Positions 8,701 through 19,894 of a DNA stretch of 64,000 nt are shown piece by piece. This DNA comes from Bacillus pumilus (GTDB lineage Bacteria; Bacillota; Bacilli; Bacillales; Bacillaceae). The notes beneath the pieces were generated by a model, which searched no databases, had not been told where the DNA came from, and was given only the letters and a program-made list of their open reading frames with translations. Location: the NCBI RefSeq assembly GCF_009937765.1, contig NZ_CP047089.1, positions 1 through 64,000 of the forward strand, given 5' to 3'. The position numbers were made by a program, and so were the translations under genes. Position 1 is the first letter of the stretch; every line of letters starts with the position of its first letter.

Positions 8701-11700
8701 GATCTGGAGCGTGTTGGATTTAGGATTTCGACTAATCGTTCAAATGGCAGGTCCTGATGCTCATAGGCTGCTAAGTCAACGTCTCGCACTCGCTTCAATA
8801 GCTCACTAAAGGTTGGATTGTCAGCTGTGTTGGTACGCAATACTAGTGTGTTCACAAACAAGCCCACAATGTCATCAAGTGCATCGTCATTCCGCCCAGC
8901 AATCGGACTGCCAATTGGGATATCTGTCCCCGCCCCAAGGCGTGTCATTAACGCTGCAAGTGATGCTTGAAGCACCATGAACAAACTCACCTGTTGCTGC
9001 TTTGCAAGCTCAAGGAGGTTCTGATGTAAAGCGGGTTCAATCGTAAAGTCTATCGTCGCACCATTGAAGCTTCCTTCCTGTGGACGCGGGAAGTCATAAG
9101 GCAACTCAAGTTCTTCAGGCAGGTCATGTAAGGCACCTTTCCAATAGCTGAGCTGCTTGGCAAATAGACTATCGTTCTCTTCTTCACTGCCCAACAGCTT
9201 CTGCTGCCAAATAGCATAGTCAGCATATTGAACAGGTTCTGCTGGCAAGGAGATGGATTTTCCTTGTATACGGGCTTCGTAAGCAGCAGCTAAGTCTCGC
9301 GTCAATGGTGCAAGTGACCAGCCATCACCAGCGATATGATGTAGCAATAGAAGCAGTACGGATCGGTTTGCATCAAGCGTGAATAATTCTGCTCGCAGTG
9401 CAGGTTCTTCTTCAATTTTAAAGCTATAGCGAATGGCTTCGTTTAACTGATTCTCAATATGTTGATCGGTTGAAGCTGTGACATGGAGTTCAGGCTGGAC
9501 ACTTTTCGGATGTAAAATGACCTGTCTTGGCATGCCGTTCTTATTTGGAAAAATGGTTCTAAGGGTTTCGTGTTTTTCAGTGATATCTGCCAAAGCACCA
9601 ATGAGAGCTGTTTGATCTAGTGTACCTGTCAGTTGAATGACAAGTGGAATATTGTAAGTTGGACTGGGCCCCTCAAGGCAATGAAGGAACCAGAGCCGTT
9701 TTTGGGCAAATGATAACGGAATCTCATCTGGCTTGTCTTCAACCTGAAGTGGCGGCCGAATGTCCTTCGCTTTGTCAATGTGCTGTGCAAGCTCAGCGAC
9801 TCGAGGAAATTCGAAAATGGTACTCATGCTTAGGTCTGCACCAAGTGTATCGCGTATACGTCTAAGCAGACGAGCGGCGAGTAAGGAGTGTCCTCCTAAG
9901 TCAAAGAAACTATCATCTATGCCAATTTGAGATAGGCCAAGGGTTTCTGCAAACAAACTACATAACATGTCTTCTTGTGGTGTTCTAGGGGTCCGCTCAG
10001 AACTAACTAAAGACATATTTGGTATTGGTAATGCTTTGCGATCGATTTTGCCGTTTGGTGTAAGTGGAAGTTCTGGCAAAACGACAACAGCAGAAGGCAC
10101 CATGTAATCAGGAAGTAATGAAGCCACAAACTGTCTGAGCTCTGAAGGGTGCAGAGAAGAGCCGTCTGTGAGTACAACATATGCACAAAGAAGCTGCTGC
10201 CCAGGTTGATCCTCACGAACGATAACAGACGTATGCTTTATGGATTGGTGCTGCATCATCACGGTTTCGATTTCACCTAGTTCAATACGGAAGCCGCGGA
10301 TTTTAATTTGATGATCGGCACGGCTGATATAATCAATTGAACCATCTTCACGCCATCTGGCTAAATCACCAGTACGATACATTCTCGTGCCTTTTGTGCC
10401 GAATGGATCAGCGACAAAACGTTCAGCCGTTAAATCATATCGCCCAAGATACCCTCTGGATACTCCTTCACCTGCAATATAAAGTTCACCGATTGATCCT
10501 GCTGGGACTGGGTTTAGTCCTTCATCTAAAATGTAAATGCTCGTATTCCAAATGGGTTTACCGATTGCCGGCCCGCTATTCTCTCGATGTGCTGTGACAT
10601 TTTCCATCGTAGACCAGATCGTCGTTTCTGTAGGTCCGTACAAATTAGTAATGTCGCATTGAAGAGATTGCAATGTGTGCAAAAGGGAAGCAGGGAGTGC
10701 TTCTCCTCCAACAAGAACACGCATACCTGTTATCACGTCAGGGTATTCATCTGCCAACGCATGCCACAACGTTGGTGTTGCCTGCATGATTGTGACGTGA
10801 TGAGAACGAATCATGTCTGAAAGCTTTGCTGGTTCTTGTATGGTTTCTTTTTTTGCCAATAAAATAGCAGCCCCATGTAAAAGCGGGAGGAACATTTCTA
10901 GCCCGGAAATATCAAAGGCAATGGTCGTTACCGCTAAAAGCTGGTCTTCTTGATCTAATAAAAATGAATCTTGCATGGACAATATAAAGTTGATCACATT
11001 TCGTTTTGTTACAACAACACCTTTTGGTTTTCCTGTCGATCCTGATGTGTAGAGGATGTAAGCCGGGTGATGCGGGGAGCCTTCGCTCCAGGTCGGATTG
11101 AGATGCGGACTGCCTGCTATCTCCTGATGAACAGTTGCATCATCCAGTTGAACGATGTGCGGATGGTCCAAACCGTCTGCTCTCTCTTTGATTGTGAGCA
11201 AACACGCCGGTTTCGCATCCTCTAGCATATAAGTGACACGATCGTTAGGATAATCAGGGTCTAGTGGCAGATATGCGGCTCCCGTTTTGACGACGGCTAA
11301 TAGACTGACGATCATATCGATGGACCGAGGCAGAGCAATTGCGACAAATTGTTCTGGTCCAATGCCGTGTTTTTTCAAATAATGAGCTAATTGATTAGCC
11401 CGCTGATTTAGCTCTTCGTAAGTCAAAGTGATTCCTTCAAACTGTAATGCTTGTGCTTGTGGTGTATTGCTCACCTGTTTTTCAAATAGTTCCCGTAAAG
11501 ATTCCTTTGGTAATTCTCGTTTTGTATCATTCCAGTGCTTGAGGATGTTCTCTTTTTCTTTAGACAAAAGAAGATTGAATTGACTGATCGTCTGATCGTG
11601 CTCTAGTCCGGTTATTTCCTCCAGCAATTGAAGAAAACGCTGCTGATGAGCGTCAACTGCTTGCTCTTTGTAAACGGCAGGGTTTGCATCAAAGTCGATT

Positions 11701-12878
11701 TGAAATCCGTTCCCATCCGCGCGGTCGTATATGTTGATCGATATATCATCCACGGGTCCTGCTGAGAGGTTATGGGCTTGACCCATGCTCTGATCGAACA
11801 TGAGATCATAATCAAATGGCATGATATTGATCTGCGGGCCAAATAATCGCTGATTTCTTCCGATAAGTTTAAAGTCTCTCCGCATGTCCTCGTGACGATA
11901 TCTTTGATGAGGGCGAATGGCTTTTAGTTCATCAGATACTTGGCGAACAAGTGATAATAGTGTCATTTCTGGTTTGCATGTTAAACGAAGCGGTACCAGA
12001 TTCATAACCATTCCGGGTGTTTGTAAGGCGCACGATCCAAGGCGCATCATAACAGGTAATCCTAAAACAATATCATGTGCACCAGTCATACGATGCATAT
12101 ATAAAGCGGATGCAGCAAGGATCATTTCATGCCACGTACCACCGAAGGTTGAAGCATTTTTTTTCATTTTGCTTACCTTTGCGGCATCGTAGCTCGCCGT
12201 TTTTCGGATAAAATGATCCGACGTTCTTGGGGCAAGCTCAGCAAGGCTGACAATTTCCGGTTGATCAGCAAAGCGACTTTTCCAAAACGCTTGATCATCT
12301 TCATATCGATTGGACTGTTGATAGGTGAGCTCCTCTTGGACTACGTCATGTAAGGATCCAAATGTTTGAGGGGGCATAGGTGTCCCTTTCGATAGAGCTG
12401 AATAGATCTCAGCAACACGACGCGCAATGAGCGAAAAGGCGAATCCATCAATGGCAATGTGATGAATGCGCTGATACCAGATAAATCGATCGTCAGCAAG
12501 TTGAAAAAGTACTTCACGGAATAATACATCTTTCTCTAAAGAGACTGGCGTTGAAAGATCTGCCCTCATCCATGCTATAGCCGCATCAAGCGGCTGTTTT
12601 TCATTTTGTAAATTGATTGATTGGAATGGAATTTCTTTCTTAGATGTCAACCATTGCTTTGGACCGTCAGTATCCTCAACGAATCGCATATACAAAGAAT
12701 CTGTTTCTAAGACAGTTTTTCTAATGGCTGCTTCAAAGTGTATGGGATCAATAGGACCTTTAATATCTATATACTCTGCTGTATTGAAAATAGGATTAGA
12801 TGGATCAAGCTGCTGCGCATACCAAATGCCTGCTTGGGCACCGGTTAGTGGGAATGAATCGACTGACTGGATCGACAA
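5694..12878 (-). CDS. dhbF: Bacillibactin nonribosomal peptide synthetase DhbF
   Basis: 2394 residues arranged C-A-T-C-A-T-TE. Condensation motifs HHIAIDG (about 141) and HHIAGDG (about 1181), adenylation [11 protein letters not shown] (about 611 and 1674), carrier-protein serines in LGGHSLL (about 997) and IGGHSLL (about 2071), and thioesterase GWSLGG (about 2201) are all intact. Reading the A-domain pockets by position gives D-I-L-Q-L-G-L-I-W (glycine) for module 1 and D-F-W-N-I-G-M-V-H (threonine) for module 2, as in B. subtilis DhbF. It condenses DHB-Gly-Thr three times and the TE closes the trilactone. The start is a TTG nine bases after AAGGAGG. Confidence 0.96.
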   Translation of the reverse strand: MSIQSVDSFPLTGAQAGIWYAQQLDPSNPIFNTAEYIDIKGPIDPIHFEAAIRKTVLETDSLYMRFVEDTDGPKQWLTSKKEIPFQSINLQNEKQPLDAAIAWMRADLSTPVSLEKDVLFREVLFQLADDRFIWYQRIHHIAIDGFAFSLIARRVAEIYSALSKGTPMPPQTFGSLHDVVQEELTYQQSNRYEDDQAFWKSRFADQPEIVSLAELAPRTSDHFIRKTASYDAAKVSKMKKNASTFGGTWHEMILAASALYMHRMTGAHDIVLGLPVMMRLGSCALQTPGMVMNLVPLRLTCKPEMTLLSLVRQVSDELKAIRPHQRYRHEDMRRDFKLIGRNQRLFGPQINIMPFDYDLMFDQSMGQAHNLSAGPVDDISINIYDRADGNGFQIDFDANPAVYKEQAVDAHQQRFLQLLEEITGLEHDQTISQFNLLLSKEKENILKHWNDTKRELPKESLRELFEKQVSNTPQAQALQFEGITLTYEELNQRANQLAHYLKKHGIGPEQFVAIALPRSIDMIVSLLAVVKTGAAYLPLDPDYPNDRVTYMLEDAKPACLLTIKERADGLDHPHIVQLDDATVHQEIAGSPHLNPTWSEGSPHHPAYILYTSGSTGKPKGVVVTKRNVINFILSMQDSFLLDQEDQLLAVTTIAFDISGLEMFLPLLHGAAILLAKKETIQEPAKLSDMIRSHHVTIMQATPTLWHALADEYPDVITGMRVLVGGEALPASLLHTLQSLQCDITNLYGPTETTIWSTMENVTAHRENSGPAIGKPIWNTSIYILDEGLNPVPAGSIGELYIAGEGVSRGYLGRYDLTAERFVADPFGTKGTRMYRTGDLARWREDGSIDYISRADHQIKIRGFRIELGEIETVMMQHQSIKHTSVIVREDQPGQQLLCAYVVLTDGSSLHPSELRQFVASLLPDYMVPSAVVVLPELPLTPNGKIDRKALPIPNMSLVSSERTPRTPQEDMLCSLFAETLGLSQIGIDDSFFDLGGHSLLAARLLRRIRDTLGADLSMSTIFEFPRVAELAQHIDKAKDIRPPLQVEDKPDEIPLSFAQKRLWFLHCLEGPSPTYNIPLVIQLTGTLDQTALIGALADITEKHETLRTIFPNKNGMPRQVILHPKSVQPELHVTASTDQHIENQLNEAIRYSFKIEEEPALRAELFTLDANRSVLLLLLHHIAGDGWSLAPLTRDLAAAYEARIQGKSISLPAEPVQYADYAIWQQKLLGSEEENDSLFAKQLSYWKGALHDLPEELELPYDFPRPQEGSFNGATIDFTIEPALHQNLLELAKQQQVSLFMVLQASLAALMTRLGAGTDIPIGSPIAGRNDDALDDIVGLFVNTLVLRTNTADNPTFSELLKRVRDVDLAAYEHQDLPFERLVEILNPTRSRSRNPLFQVMLAFQNTPKAEMKLTQLDSDLYVKPVGSAKFDLTIELTEQRTETGSAAGLTGLFEFSTDVFKQSTIRAIADRMKRFLTEVAERPHVPIGQVNILSDKERQTFLPDKKTFAQLDQAHSLPALFEKTAQQYPDRVAVTYGNRQLTYGELNNKSNRLAHLLIQRGVGPEQFVALALPRSIDMLVSLLAVHKAGAAYVPLDPDYPADRLAYMIQDAKPVCSITTKINAVHLPADCDLILLDEKETSDQLLTMPNHNPADIDRIEPLSSLHPAYIIYTSGSTGKPKGVVIPHQNVIRLLTSTEHWFHYDEEDVWTMFHSYAFDFSVWEIWGPLLYGGRLVIVPHTISRSPEEMLQLLVEEGVTVLNQTPSAFYQLMQIDKEQQTLGQALSLRYVIFGGEALELSRLEDWYSRHSDCKPKLINMYGITETTVHVTYNELNRDIITKNSSSLIGEPIPDLHVYVLDEYLQPVPPGTTGEMYVAGAGLARGYLGRPDLTSDRFPADPYGAPGTRMYRTGDLARWTEEGALDYIGRADHQIKIRGFRIELGEIEAVLARHDAVAQVTVMMREDQPGDKRLVAYIVPTEEIRFDTETLRHFAAASLPDYMVPAAYVQIDAMPLTANGKLDQKSLPAPQLHLQQADGRGPRNPKEEILCHLFEEVLDLPKISIDDRFFDIGGHSLLAVRLISRIRDALGVKLSIGTLFEAPNVASLTEKLETGSDENALDILLPLRTNGERYPLFCVHPAGGLSWCYAGLLNTLEKDIPIYGLQARGIARKDNYPHTIDDMAADYIKHIQTIQPKGPYHLLGWSLGGNVVQAMATQLQQQGEEIALVAMLDAYPNHFLPIKAAPDEEEALIALLALGGYDPDTLTGEPLTMKSAVDILKKDGSALASLSEDAIRNLKETYVNSVRLLGEYQPKTYQGDILFFRSTIISDWFTPIDPEAWAPYINGTIEQHDIHCRHKDMCQPKPLAEIGVILDNALHRVKQSTKNKGEITNDKSL

Positions 12879-12893
12879 GGGTCTATACCTCCT

Positions 12894-13802
12894 TTACAAG
12901 TAATCGATATTTGGAATAGATGGCTGTTTTTCTGGGAAAAGAAGAGTCCGCCAATGAGCGAGCGTTGGATTTGCTGCAAGCTCAACGAAATTGACTGTCG
13001 CTCCTTGCTGTCTCCACTTTTCCGCTAGGCTCATCATTCTAATAGAATCAAGTCCAAGGTAGACGAGATTCTCGTCAAGCGGTATTTCATTCGGCTGAAT
13101 TTGAAGATGCTCAGCTACTTGCTGAAGAATGGCTTCAAAGGATAGATCATCACTTTCTGCTTCCAATCCTGATAAACGACGAATGAGTTGATTTGTTGTT
13201 GTGGTGACCGCACAGCGTTCAGCTGCATAGGTCATGGCCATTTTGTGATGTTTCAATGAAAAGTCAGCGACGGCATCTGCGACAAAGAAGGTTTCAATAT
13301 CGAGCATGAATGCTTCTGCGGCTGTCAACATACAGCCAATATGTGCATATACGCCAGTAATGATCAATTGATCACGCCCGCCCTCTTGAAGAATATCCAA
13401 AAAATTAGATTTTTTGAATGCGCTATAACGCCATTTTGTCAGCATTGTATCTGCCTCAGATGGAGCAAGCTGATCAATGATTTTTGTCAATGCTTCATCA
13501 TCACCAAGTCCAGGTCCCCAAAAATCTGTTAATAGGGCACGATCCTTCGGGTCTTGGTCACCAGGCTGAGCTGTATAAACGACTGGAATGCCAAGTTCAT
13601 TGCATGTGTCACGTAATTGTTCAATATGCTGAACTAACTCTGTGATCGGTGATGTATCTTGTTGAAAAGCATTTAAAAAATATTGCTGCATGTCATGTAT
13701 CAGCAGAACAGCACGTTTCGGATCCGGTATCCAGTTCACTTTATTTTCAGGTAAATCATGTGTGCTTGGCATTGGATATGCAGGAATAGTAGGGATTGCC
13801 AT
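12894..13802 (-). CDS. dhbB: Isochorismatase with aryl carrier domain DhbB
   Basis: About 302 residues. The N-terminal 210 residues are an isochorismatase domain (AVLLIHDMQQYF, and the GVYAHIGCMLTA cysteine loop) that converts isochorismate to 2,3-dihydro-2,3-dihydroxybenzoate. The C-terminal about 75 residues are an aryl carrier protein whose phosphopantetheine serine is in LGLDSIRM; it carries DHB to DhbF. I chose the ATG at 13802 (MAIPTIP), nine bases from GAGGAG, over a GTG nine bases further upstream. Confidence 0.95.
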   Translation of the reverse strand: MAIPTIPAYPMPSTHDLPENKVNWIPDPKRAVLLIHDMQQYFLNAFQQDTSPITELVQHIEQLRDTCNELGIPVVYTAQPGDQDPKDRALLTDFWGPGLGDDEALTKIIDQLAPSEADTMLTKWRYSAFKKSNFLDILQEGGRDQLIITGVYAHIGCMLTAAEAFMLDIETFFVADAVADFSLKHHKMAMTYAAERCAVTTTTNQLIRRLSGLEAESDDLSFEAILQQVAEHLQIQPNEIPLDENLVYLGLDSIRMMSLAEKWRQQGATVNFVELAANPTLAHWRTLLFPEKQPSIPNIDYL

Positions 13803-13822
13803 GGTTTTCACTCCTCTTTTTT

Positions 13823-15442
13823 TTATACGTTGGCAGTATGGATTGCAGCTAATTCTCTTAATGCTTTTTTACTGACTTTGCCTACACCTGTTTGTGGGAA
13901 CGCATCGATCCATTCAATGCGGTCAGGAATTTTATAGGCTGCGAGCCCTCGTTCTCTTAGAAATGATTTTAAGACATGCGGTGCTGGTTTGTTGTTTCCT
14001 TTCGCGATAACAAAGGCACATGAGCGTTCGCCAAGAAATGGATCCGGCATGGATACCATGGCGGCATCATGAATGTCAGCATGCGCAAGTAAATGGTTTT
14101 CAACTTCTTCAGCAGCAACCTTTTCACCGCCACGGTTGATTTGATCCTTGTCTCTACCTTCTACAACAACATTTCCTTCTTTGGTTAATCGTACGATGTC
14201 ACCTGTTCTATAAAAGCCATCGGGTGTAAATGCTTTTTTATTTTGTTCATCGGCTTTATAGTAGCCGCGAATCGTGTAAGGTCCTCTTGTTAAAAGATGT
14301 CCAGCCACTTCATGCGGGACGGGCTTGTCCTCATCATCAACCACTAGTACCTCATCATATTCAGACATCGGGCGTCCTTGTGTATGAATAATGACATGTT
14401 CAGGATCACCTAATCTGGTATAGTTGACCAGACCTTCTGCCATGCCAAAAACTTGCTGTAACTTACATCCAAGGGCAGGCATCACTCGTTTTGCTGCCTC
14501 AGCACTGAATTTAGCACCACCGACTTGTAAGACTTCAAGACTCGATAAGTCATCTGATCGATGAGGAGCGGCTTCTAGCCAAATCAATGCGATAGGTGGG
14601 ACGACAGCGGTAATGGTCGCCCGTTCTTTTTCAATGAGTGGAAAGACGACATCAGGGCTTGATCCAGGTGCAAGAACGACTCTTCCGCCTGCGTATAACG
14701 TCCCAAGGACTCCAGGCGAGCTTAATGGATAGTTGTGCGCAACTGGAAGTACAGCTAGATACACACTTTCTTGTGTGAGCTCGCACACCTCATTGCTTTT
14801 CCAAAGACTATAAATATAGTCATCATGCGTGCGAGGAATAAGCTTAGAAAGGCCTGTGCTGCCTCCAGATAACTGAAGAAATGCAATATCGCTTGCCTCT
14901 ACATGAATTTGGGGATCAAGTGCTGGGTCCTTGCGCAAATCATCTAAGCCAAGGAATTCCTCAGCTTCCCCTGCAACAATGACATGAGGTAATGAGGGAA
15001 GCTTTTCTTTCACTTGACGTGCGAGCGTTCGATAATCAAAGCCGCCATCGATATCTGGTATGACATATGCGTCTGCTTCGGCAAACTCAATAAAATAAGT
15101 GATTTCACTGCTTCTATGAGACGGCAGAGAGAAGACGGGTAAAGCACCGATACGAAATAAAGCGAAAATGACCTCAAAAAAAGCAGGAATGTTCGGAAGC
15201 TGCACGACAACTCGACTTCCTTTTTGAATTCCAAGCTGATGAAAACCGGCGGCAAGACTGCTGACGCGCTCATTAAGTTCTTGGTAGCTCATGTGCGTAT
15301 CAGCGTATGTAATCGCTGTTTTATTTCCTAATGATGCGGCGCGTTCACGAAGCATACCGCCAAAGGTTTCCCCACGCCAACAGCCGTTTTCACGGTAGCG
15401 TTTTGCAAATTCTTTTGGCCATGTAGGTGGTTGAACAAACAT
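13823..15442 (-). CDS. dhbE: 2,3-dihydroxybenzoate-AMP ligase DhbE
   Basis: 539 residues of an AMP-forming adenylate ligase. The P-loop [20 protein letters not shown], the [12 protein letters not shown] motif, YRTGDIVRL and the C-terminal lysine region [13 protein letters not shown] are complete. It activates 2,3-dihydroxybenzoate and loads it on the carrier domain of DhbB. It lies 20 bp upstream of dhbB. Confidence 0.96.
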   Translation of the reverse strand: MFVQPPTWPKEFAKRYRENGCWRGETFGGMLRERAASLGNKTAITYADTHMSYQELNERVSSLAAGFHQLGIQKGSRVVVQLPNIPAFFEVIFALFRIGALPVFSLPSHRSSEITYFIEFAEADAYVIPDIDGGFDYRTLARQVKEKLPSLPHVIVAGEAEEFLGLDDLRKDPALDPQIHVEASDIAFLQLSGGSTGLSKLIPRTHDDYIYSLWKSNEVCELTQESVYLAVLPVAHNYPLSSPGVLGTLYAGGRVVLAPGSSPDVVFPLIEKERATITAVVPPIALIWLEAAPHRSDDLSSLEVLQVGGAKFSAEAAKRVMPALGCKLQQVFGMAEGLVNYTRLGDPEHVIIHTQGRPMSEYDEVLVVDDEDKPVPHEVAGHLLTRGPYTIRGYYKADEQNKKAFTPDGFYRTGDIVRLTKEGNVVVEGRDKDQINRGGEKVAAEEVENHLLAHADIHDAAMVSMPDPFLGERSCAFVIAKGNNKPAPHVLKSFLRERGLAAYKIPDRIEWIDAFPQTGVGKVSKKALRELAAIHTANV

Positions 15443-15466
15443 GTTTTTGTCATCTCCTATGTATTT

Positions 15467-16648
15467 TTATAGCTGATGGATGCCCATCGCACGAAGCATC
15501 GTGTTAAATTTTGCAGATGTTTCGGCTAGCTCATCCTCTGCTTTTGATCCTTTGACCACTCCTGCACCAGCAAAGAGGCGAAGGGAGTGACCCTCAGCTT
15601 CTGCACAACGAATGGTGACAATCCAATCACCATCACCATTATTATCTGCCCAGCCGATCATTCCTGTAAAAAATCCTCGATCGAAGGGTTCAATCGCACG
15701 AATGGCTTCACGTGCATCTGCTGTAGGTGTTCCGCATACTGCAGGTGTAGGATGAAGGCTAATCGCTAAATCAATAGAGGACACACTAGAATCTGTTAAT
15801 TCACCTTTGACCACAGTAGACAAATGCCACATCGTTTCTGTTTGTATGACGGATGGTGATGCTGGCACATCTAATGTATGACAATAAGGAGTAAGCGCTT
15901 TAGTGACAGCTTCGACAACCACTGCGTGCTCGTGTAAATCCTTCGCTGAAGTAAGGAGTTCATCATGACGACGCTGGTCTTCTACTGGATCTGAACTGCG
16001 CGGCCGAGAACCAGCGAGTGGATTGGAAATCACAGATGAACCAGTTTTTGAAAGAAGCAGCTCAGGGCTTGCCCCAAGAAGTATGCGCTTTTGGGAAGCC
16101 TTCGGGTCAGCTATATTTGCAGCAAACGTATAGCCAGTCGTATTATGACGAGCCAGTCGTTCGAGTATTGTTTTCGTATGAATATCTCGATTTGCTTTGA
16201 GATGGAGAGATCGAGAGAGTACGATTTTGCTAAGCTCTCCGTTCTCAATTTTAGCTAATCCTTCGTTCACACCTTCCATGTAGACATCTGGAGCAGGGAC
16301 AGGTGTCACCTCATAGGATGGCGATACCGCTTCTGACTCCTCATCACCTTGTTGAAATTCGAGTGGATCACTAAACTGTACATGGACTGGTACATTTAAA
16401 CGAACGGGCTGCGCCGGATCAAATGGGACAGCACCAGCCACAATCGGTGTTTGAATTCCAGCTTGTTTGGCATCGTCAAATACATGCGCTACCCTTGTGG
16501 ATAGTTCATTTAGCTGATTGGTTTCAATATGCTGGAAAATCCCTTCTGCAAGTATCGTGCGTTTAGGGGAAGCAAGGAAAAAAGCACCTGGCTGATAGTC
16601 TTGAAGCAACTGTACTTTTTCTTCTGACGACAATAATGAATGTTTCAT
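15467..16648 (-). CDS. dhbC: Isochorismate synthase DhbC
   Basis: 393 residues of the chorismate-binding family. Conserved segments are NPLAGSRPR, the [15 protein letters not shown] segment, [11 protein letters not shown] and [16 protein letters not shown]. It converts chorismate to isochorismate, the first step of DHB synthesis. It sits between dhbA and dhbE with 24-26 bp gaps. Confidence 0.96.
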   Translation of the reverse strand: MKHSLLSSEEKVQLLQDYQPGAFFLASPKRTILAEGIFQHIETNQLNELSTRVAHVFDDAKQAGIQTPIVAGAVPFDPAQPVRLNVPVHVQFSDPLEFQQGDEESEAVSPSYEVTPVPAPDVYMEGVNEGLAKIENGELSKIVLSRSLHLKANRDIHTKTILERLARHNTTGYTFAANIADPKASQKRILLGASPELLLSKTGSSVISNPLAGSRPRSSDPVEDQRRHDELLTSAKDLHEHAVVVEAVTKALTPYCHTLDVPASPSVIQTETMWHLSTVVKGELTDSSVSSIDLAISLHPTPAVCGTPTADAREAIRAIEPFDRGFFTGMIGWADNNGDGDWIVTIRCAEAEGHSLRLFAGAGVVKGSKAEDELAETSAKFNTMLRAMGIHQL

Positions 16649-16674
16649 GAAAAGGCCTCCTTTTGAATGAAATG

Positions 16675-17460
16675 CTAGATTCCGAGTGTTGCGCCGCCAT
16701 CAATTGTGAGATTCTGCATCGTAATATGATTGGATTGCTCAGATGCAAAGAAAATGACTGCATCAGCGATGTTTTGAGGATTAGCGATTTTTTGTAAAGG
16801 AATACCGGTTTTATACGTCTCTAATGAGCCTTTAATCACCTGATCTTCTCCTTGTTCATCAGCCCATAAAGCCCATTGCATAGGTGTTGCGGTAGAGCCG
16901 GGAGAGACGACGTTGCACCTGATCCCGTAGGCTGCCAGCTCTAATCCAAGCGTTTTTGTAAAGGAAGTAGCTGCTGCTTTTGAAGCGGCATAGGCAGCCA
17001 TATTCATTCTAGGAATGGCACCTGCGTTAGAGCTGACAGTCACAATGACCCCTTCTGATCTTTTCATCATGTATTTGGAGACAGCTTGAGATACGTAAAA
17101 GACACCGTGTGTGTTAACTGCGAAAGTTTGTTGCCAGTCGTCTGCACTAAGCTGGTCGATAGAACCCATTCGAAGAATGCCTGCTACATTGACCAGTAAA
17201 TAAATGGGTCCAAGCTGCTTTTCAATTTGATCAACAATGTGCTGAACAGAAGTTTGATCGGTGATGTCACCTGGATAGGCAAAGGCACGTATGCCTTCAT
17301 CATTCATTTGCCTGACGGTGCTTTGCAGCTGATCTTCATTTGCGTCAACTGCTGCAATAATCGCACCTTCCTCGGTTAGTCTTTTTGCGACTGCTTGTCC
17401 AATACCTTGTCCTGCGCCTGTGACCAGGGCTATTTTTTGAGATAGACCACTGTTTTTCAT
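16675..17460 (-). CDS. dhbA: 2,3-dihydro-2,3-dihydroxybenzoate dehydrogenase DhbA
   Basis: 261 residues of a short-chain dehydrogenase. The NAD-binding loop VTGAGQGIGQAVAKRL is at the N terminus, NVAGIL in the middle, and the catalytic YAASKAA motif follows the SSNAG serine. It oxidises 2,3-dihydro-DHB to DHB. It starts 4 bp after the besA stop. Confidence 0.95.
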   Translation of the reverse strand: MKNSGLSQKIALVTGAGQGIGQAVAKRLTEEGAIIAAVDANEDQLQSTVRQMNDEGIRAFAYPGDITDQTSVQHIVDQIEKQLGPIYLLVNVAGILRMGSIDQLSADDWQQTFAVNTHGVFYVSQAVSKYMMKRSEGVIVTVSSNAGAIPRMNMAAYAASKAAATSFTKTLGLELAAYGIRCNVVSPGSTATPMQWALWADEQGEDQVIKGSLETYKTGIPLQKIANPQNIADAVIFFASEQSNHITMQNLTIDGGATLGI

Positions 17461-17464
17461 GTGT

Positions 17465-18349
17465 TCACTGCCTTTCCTTCATGTCTGTGGGTGTGAAAGG
17501 ATCATCATGATAGAGTGCAAAACGAAAAGCGTCATTCATCAGCACCGGTAAAACGGACGTATGTCCTTCTTTAGGGAACTCGTGATAGGCTGTATGCAAG
17601 CCATATGAGGATAAAGGCAGCATACGATTTGCTAGTGCATGTGCATGATCATTCATTTGACATGGATGATGTTTTTCTAACTCACCTACACCTACAAGCA
17701 GCCTGACATCGATAGGCACCTGACGTATATGATTGATGAATTGGTGTTCTTTTTCTAAAAATAATTTTTTGTTCCAGTGGATAGAAGGACTGCCTGCAAT
17801 ATATGTCTGATAAGCATCAGGGTGCTCAAATAGTGTGTGTAATACAAAAAGACCGCCAAGAGAGTGCCCAAACAGTGTTTGACGACTCTGGTTGATCGGA
17901 AAGCGCTGCTCGATATAAGGCTTTACAACCTTTTCTAAAAAAGAAAAGAACGCAGATGCGCCGCCATATGTATGGGTGGAGAAATCCTTTCTTTTGCCAC
18001 CAATGGAAGCGTCAGGGCCGGTTAGAGTGAGATCATAATGCCTGAGCGGATGATAGGGCGCGTCTGTCTGATAGCCAATTCCAACAATGATGGCAGGTAC
18101 AACACCTGTTTTTTCGGGTTTTCTTGACTGTAAACGAATGGCTTCGACCATTGTGCCAAAAATTGAATTCCCATCAAGCACGTACATGACTGGAAAACCA
18201 GCCGCTGGAGGAGTAGTATTCGGTTTAAATATAAAAAGTCTGTATGGGTGTGCTGTGATATCCAGTTGCTCCGTCCCAGGTATAAAAAAAGGACGGCTTT
18301 CTCCGAAAAATGAATCCTCAGTACCCATTCCTTCGGGGCTTTTGGACAT
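17465..18349 (-). CDS. besA: Bacillibactin trilactone esterase BesA
   Basis: About 294 residues of the Esterase_D alpha/beta-hydrolase family, with the nucleophile elbow LFGHSLGGLFVLHTL and C-terminal PKEGHTSVLP histidine. It matches the esterase that opens dhb operons in Bacillus (B. subtilis YuiI/BesA), which cleaves ferric bacillibactin in the cytoplasm to release iron. I prefer the ATG at 18349, preceded by GGAAGGAGA, over an upstream ATG at 18385 that has no ribosome site. Confidence 0.9.
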   Translation of the reverse strand: MSKSPEGMGTEDSFFGESRPFFIPGTEQLDITAHPYRLFIFKPNTTPPAAGFPVMYVLDGNSIFGTMVEAIRLQSRKPEKTGVVPAIIVGIGYQTDAPYHPLRHYDLTLTGPDASIGGKRKDFSTHTYGGASAFFSFLEKVVKPYIEQRFPINQSRQTLFGHSLGGLFVLHTLFEHPDAYQTYIAGSPSIHWNKKLFLEKEHQFINHIRQVPIDVRLLVGVGELEKHHPCQMNDHAHALANRMLPLSSYGLHTAYHEFPKEGHTSVLPVLMNDAFRFALYHDDPFTPTDMKERQ

Positions 18350-18449
18350 AAGTGACAAGTCTCCTTCCTCAAATTCGACTCTCATTCGATGATAAAAGTA
18401 GGCTTACGGATATTGATGAGTGTAGAAATTAAAGAATGGTTTCTTCAAA

Positions 18450-18513
18450 TGAAAATGATTCTCAACTATCCGCAAGCAAAACAAATGATAATGGTTATCA
18501 ATTATGAAGTCAA
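18450..18513 (-). promoter_or_regulatory. dhb operon promoter with two Fur boxes
   Basis: On the minus strand TTGACT (18513-18508) and TATCAT (18490-18485) are separated by 17 bp, a good sigma-A promoter. TGATAATGGTTATCA (18486-18500) overlaps this promoter, and a perfect TGAnAATnATTnTCA match, TGAAAATGATTCTCA, lies at 18450-18464 just downstream. Fur bound at both would block initiation under iron sufficiency. The remaining 18514-18860 is AT-rich with no supported gene. Confidence 0.85.
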
Positions 18514-18861
18514 ATGTTCATAATGTTGTGTATTTGATTTTTTTACCATAATATTCAGAAAATAAAGGGCTAAATTACTAACAAATGATTTGAAAAAGGG
18601 AATATCGGACCTTGTCATTTAAAAATAGGAGAAATGTCAAAAGACCTTGACTGCCTCGGATTTTTTACCATTTTCTTCTGTTTGATACAGGAATATATAT
18701 AGGTTTTTCTTCTTGAAAAGATTTTAAGGAAAAATAAGTCTATAGACCTAATTGTATTTTTGGGGAAAAAGAGGAGAATTTTGAGAAAAGTTGGTGATCC
18801 CATATCTCAAAACTTATTCAATATTATGCGTAGCTTTTTTAGAGTGGAAAATTATACAATT

Positions 18862-18891
18862 AAAAAAGTAAGGGCTGTACCCTTACTTTTT
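18862..18891 (-). terminator. Terminator downstream of the secreted-protein gene
   Basis: Stem AAAAAGTAAGGG/CCCTTACTTTTT with T-runs on both strands. It lies about 36 bp after the stop of the minus-strand gene at 18928. Confidence 0.8.
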
Positions 18892-18927
18892 GGTCAATTG
18901 GTGTACATGGCTGTAAACACCATTAAA

Positions 18928-19785
18928 TTAAAATCCATCTGTGACATCATATTCGTAACGGATATCGGCTTTGACATTGCTCATAGTAGATCTTGCTGTA
19001 GCCTTTGCATTGTACTTAAAGCTCCATTTTTGAGCGACTTTTAATTGATTTTCCAGAGAAATACGGTAAGAACCACTTGTTGCAGATGAAACAATGGATT
19101 CGTTCCAAATCTTGTTTGCATCAGCCATCAGCTTGTGAGTGACATTTCCTTGGTTAGGCGATTGGGTACTAGTTGTTGAAATTGATTTAACGATTGCACT
19201 TCGGGGAATAGCCGTGTGTTTAGTTAAATCCATTGTAATGACAGAAGAATCAACTCCTAAAAAATTCAAAGAAGTGTTCCCCATGTTGGTAGCGACTCCC
19301 GTAAAATTGAATGTTCCATTTCCAGATTTGATGCGATCTTGAATGGAAACAGTAAAGTACATATTCCCTGTATATGTACCACGGGTCACTTTCACAAAAT
19401 AAGTTTCTGAATTTGAAGTAACGTCACCGGTATTAGCAAAAATAAATGGTGTAACTGAATCAGGGTTAATGACTCTAGATCTACCATCAGAATATTTCGA
19501 ATTGTAAACCTCTATTTTCATCCCAGTGTACTGCTTATCATATGAACTTCTAACATAAACTTTTTCACCCTTATTAATTGTGAACTGATAATACGCTTCG
19601 TTTTCACCTTCAGGTAAGATTGTCGTATCTGGACGACTATATTTCCAATATCCCATTGAGCTTGCTGTGTTAGGACTGTTATTCCCCGTAATCGCTGCTT
19701 CTGCTGAATTAGGTGCAAAAAAACTAGTAACAAGCACTAATAATAATGCAGGTAATAAAAAACGTTTGAAGATAGTATTTGTCAT
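18928..19785 (-). CDS. Secreted protein of unknown function
   Basis: 285 residues with a clear Sec signal peptide (hydrophobic core FLLPALLLVLVTSFF, probable cleavage after SAEA near residue 30). The mature part starts with a region (about 35-150) whose pattern YYQFTINKGEKVYVRSSYD resembles the bacterial pre-peptidase C-terminal type beta-sandwich; the remainder is Ser/Thr-rich and beta-predicted. I recognise no catalytic motif. It is divergently transcribed from the two tandem paralogues beginning at 19895 and shares a 110-bp intergenic region with them, so the three may be co-regulated. It could be an exported effector or cell-surface protein. Confidence 0.6.
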   Translation of the reverse strand: MTNTIFKRFLLPALLLVLVTSFFAPNSAEAAITGNNSPNTASSMGYWKYSRPDTTILPEGENEAYYQFTINKGEKVYVRSSYDKQYTGMKIEVYNSKYSDGRSRVINPDSVTPFIFANTGDVTSNSETYFVKVTRGTYTGNMYFTVSIQDRIKSGNGTFNFTGVATNMGNTSLNFLGVDSSVITMDLTKHTAIPRSAIVKSISTTSTQSPNQGNVTHKLMADANKIWNESIVSSATSGSYRISLENQLKVAQKWSFKYNAKATARSTMSNVKADIRYEYDVTDGF

Positions 19786-19894
19786 ATTTTAACCCTCCTT
19801 GTAATAATTACTATATCGGCATTAAACTAACAATTTTTAACTTAATTGCCGATATATTTAATAATCACTATTTTTTGAAAAAAGGAGAATCAAA

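Noticed and set aside
6641-10820. Several open frames of 60-120 codons on both strands inside dhbF
   Set aside because: They are shadows of the NRPS gene in other frames, with no ribosome sites and unlikely protein composition.
18615-18803. Short minus-strand open frame of 62 codons in the gap after the dhb promoter
   Set aside because: Low-complexity Phe/Lys/Ile-rich, without ribosome site or neighbours; treated as chance in AT-rich DNA.
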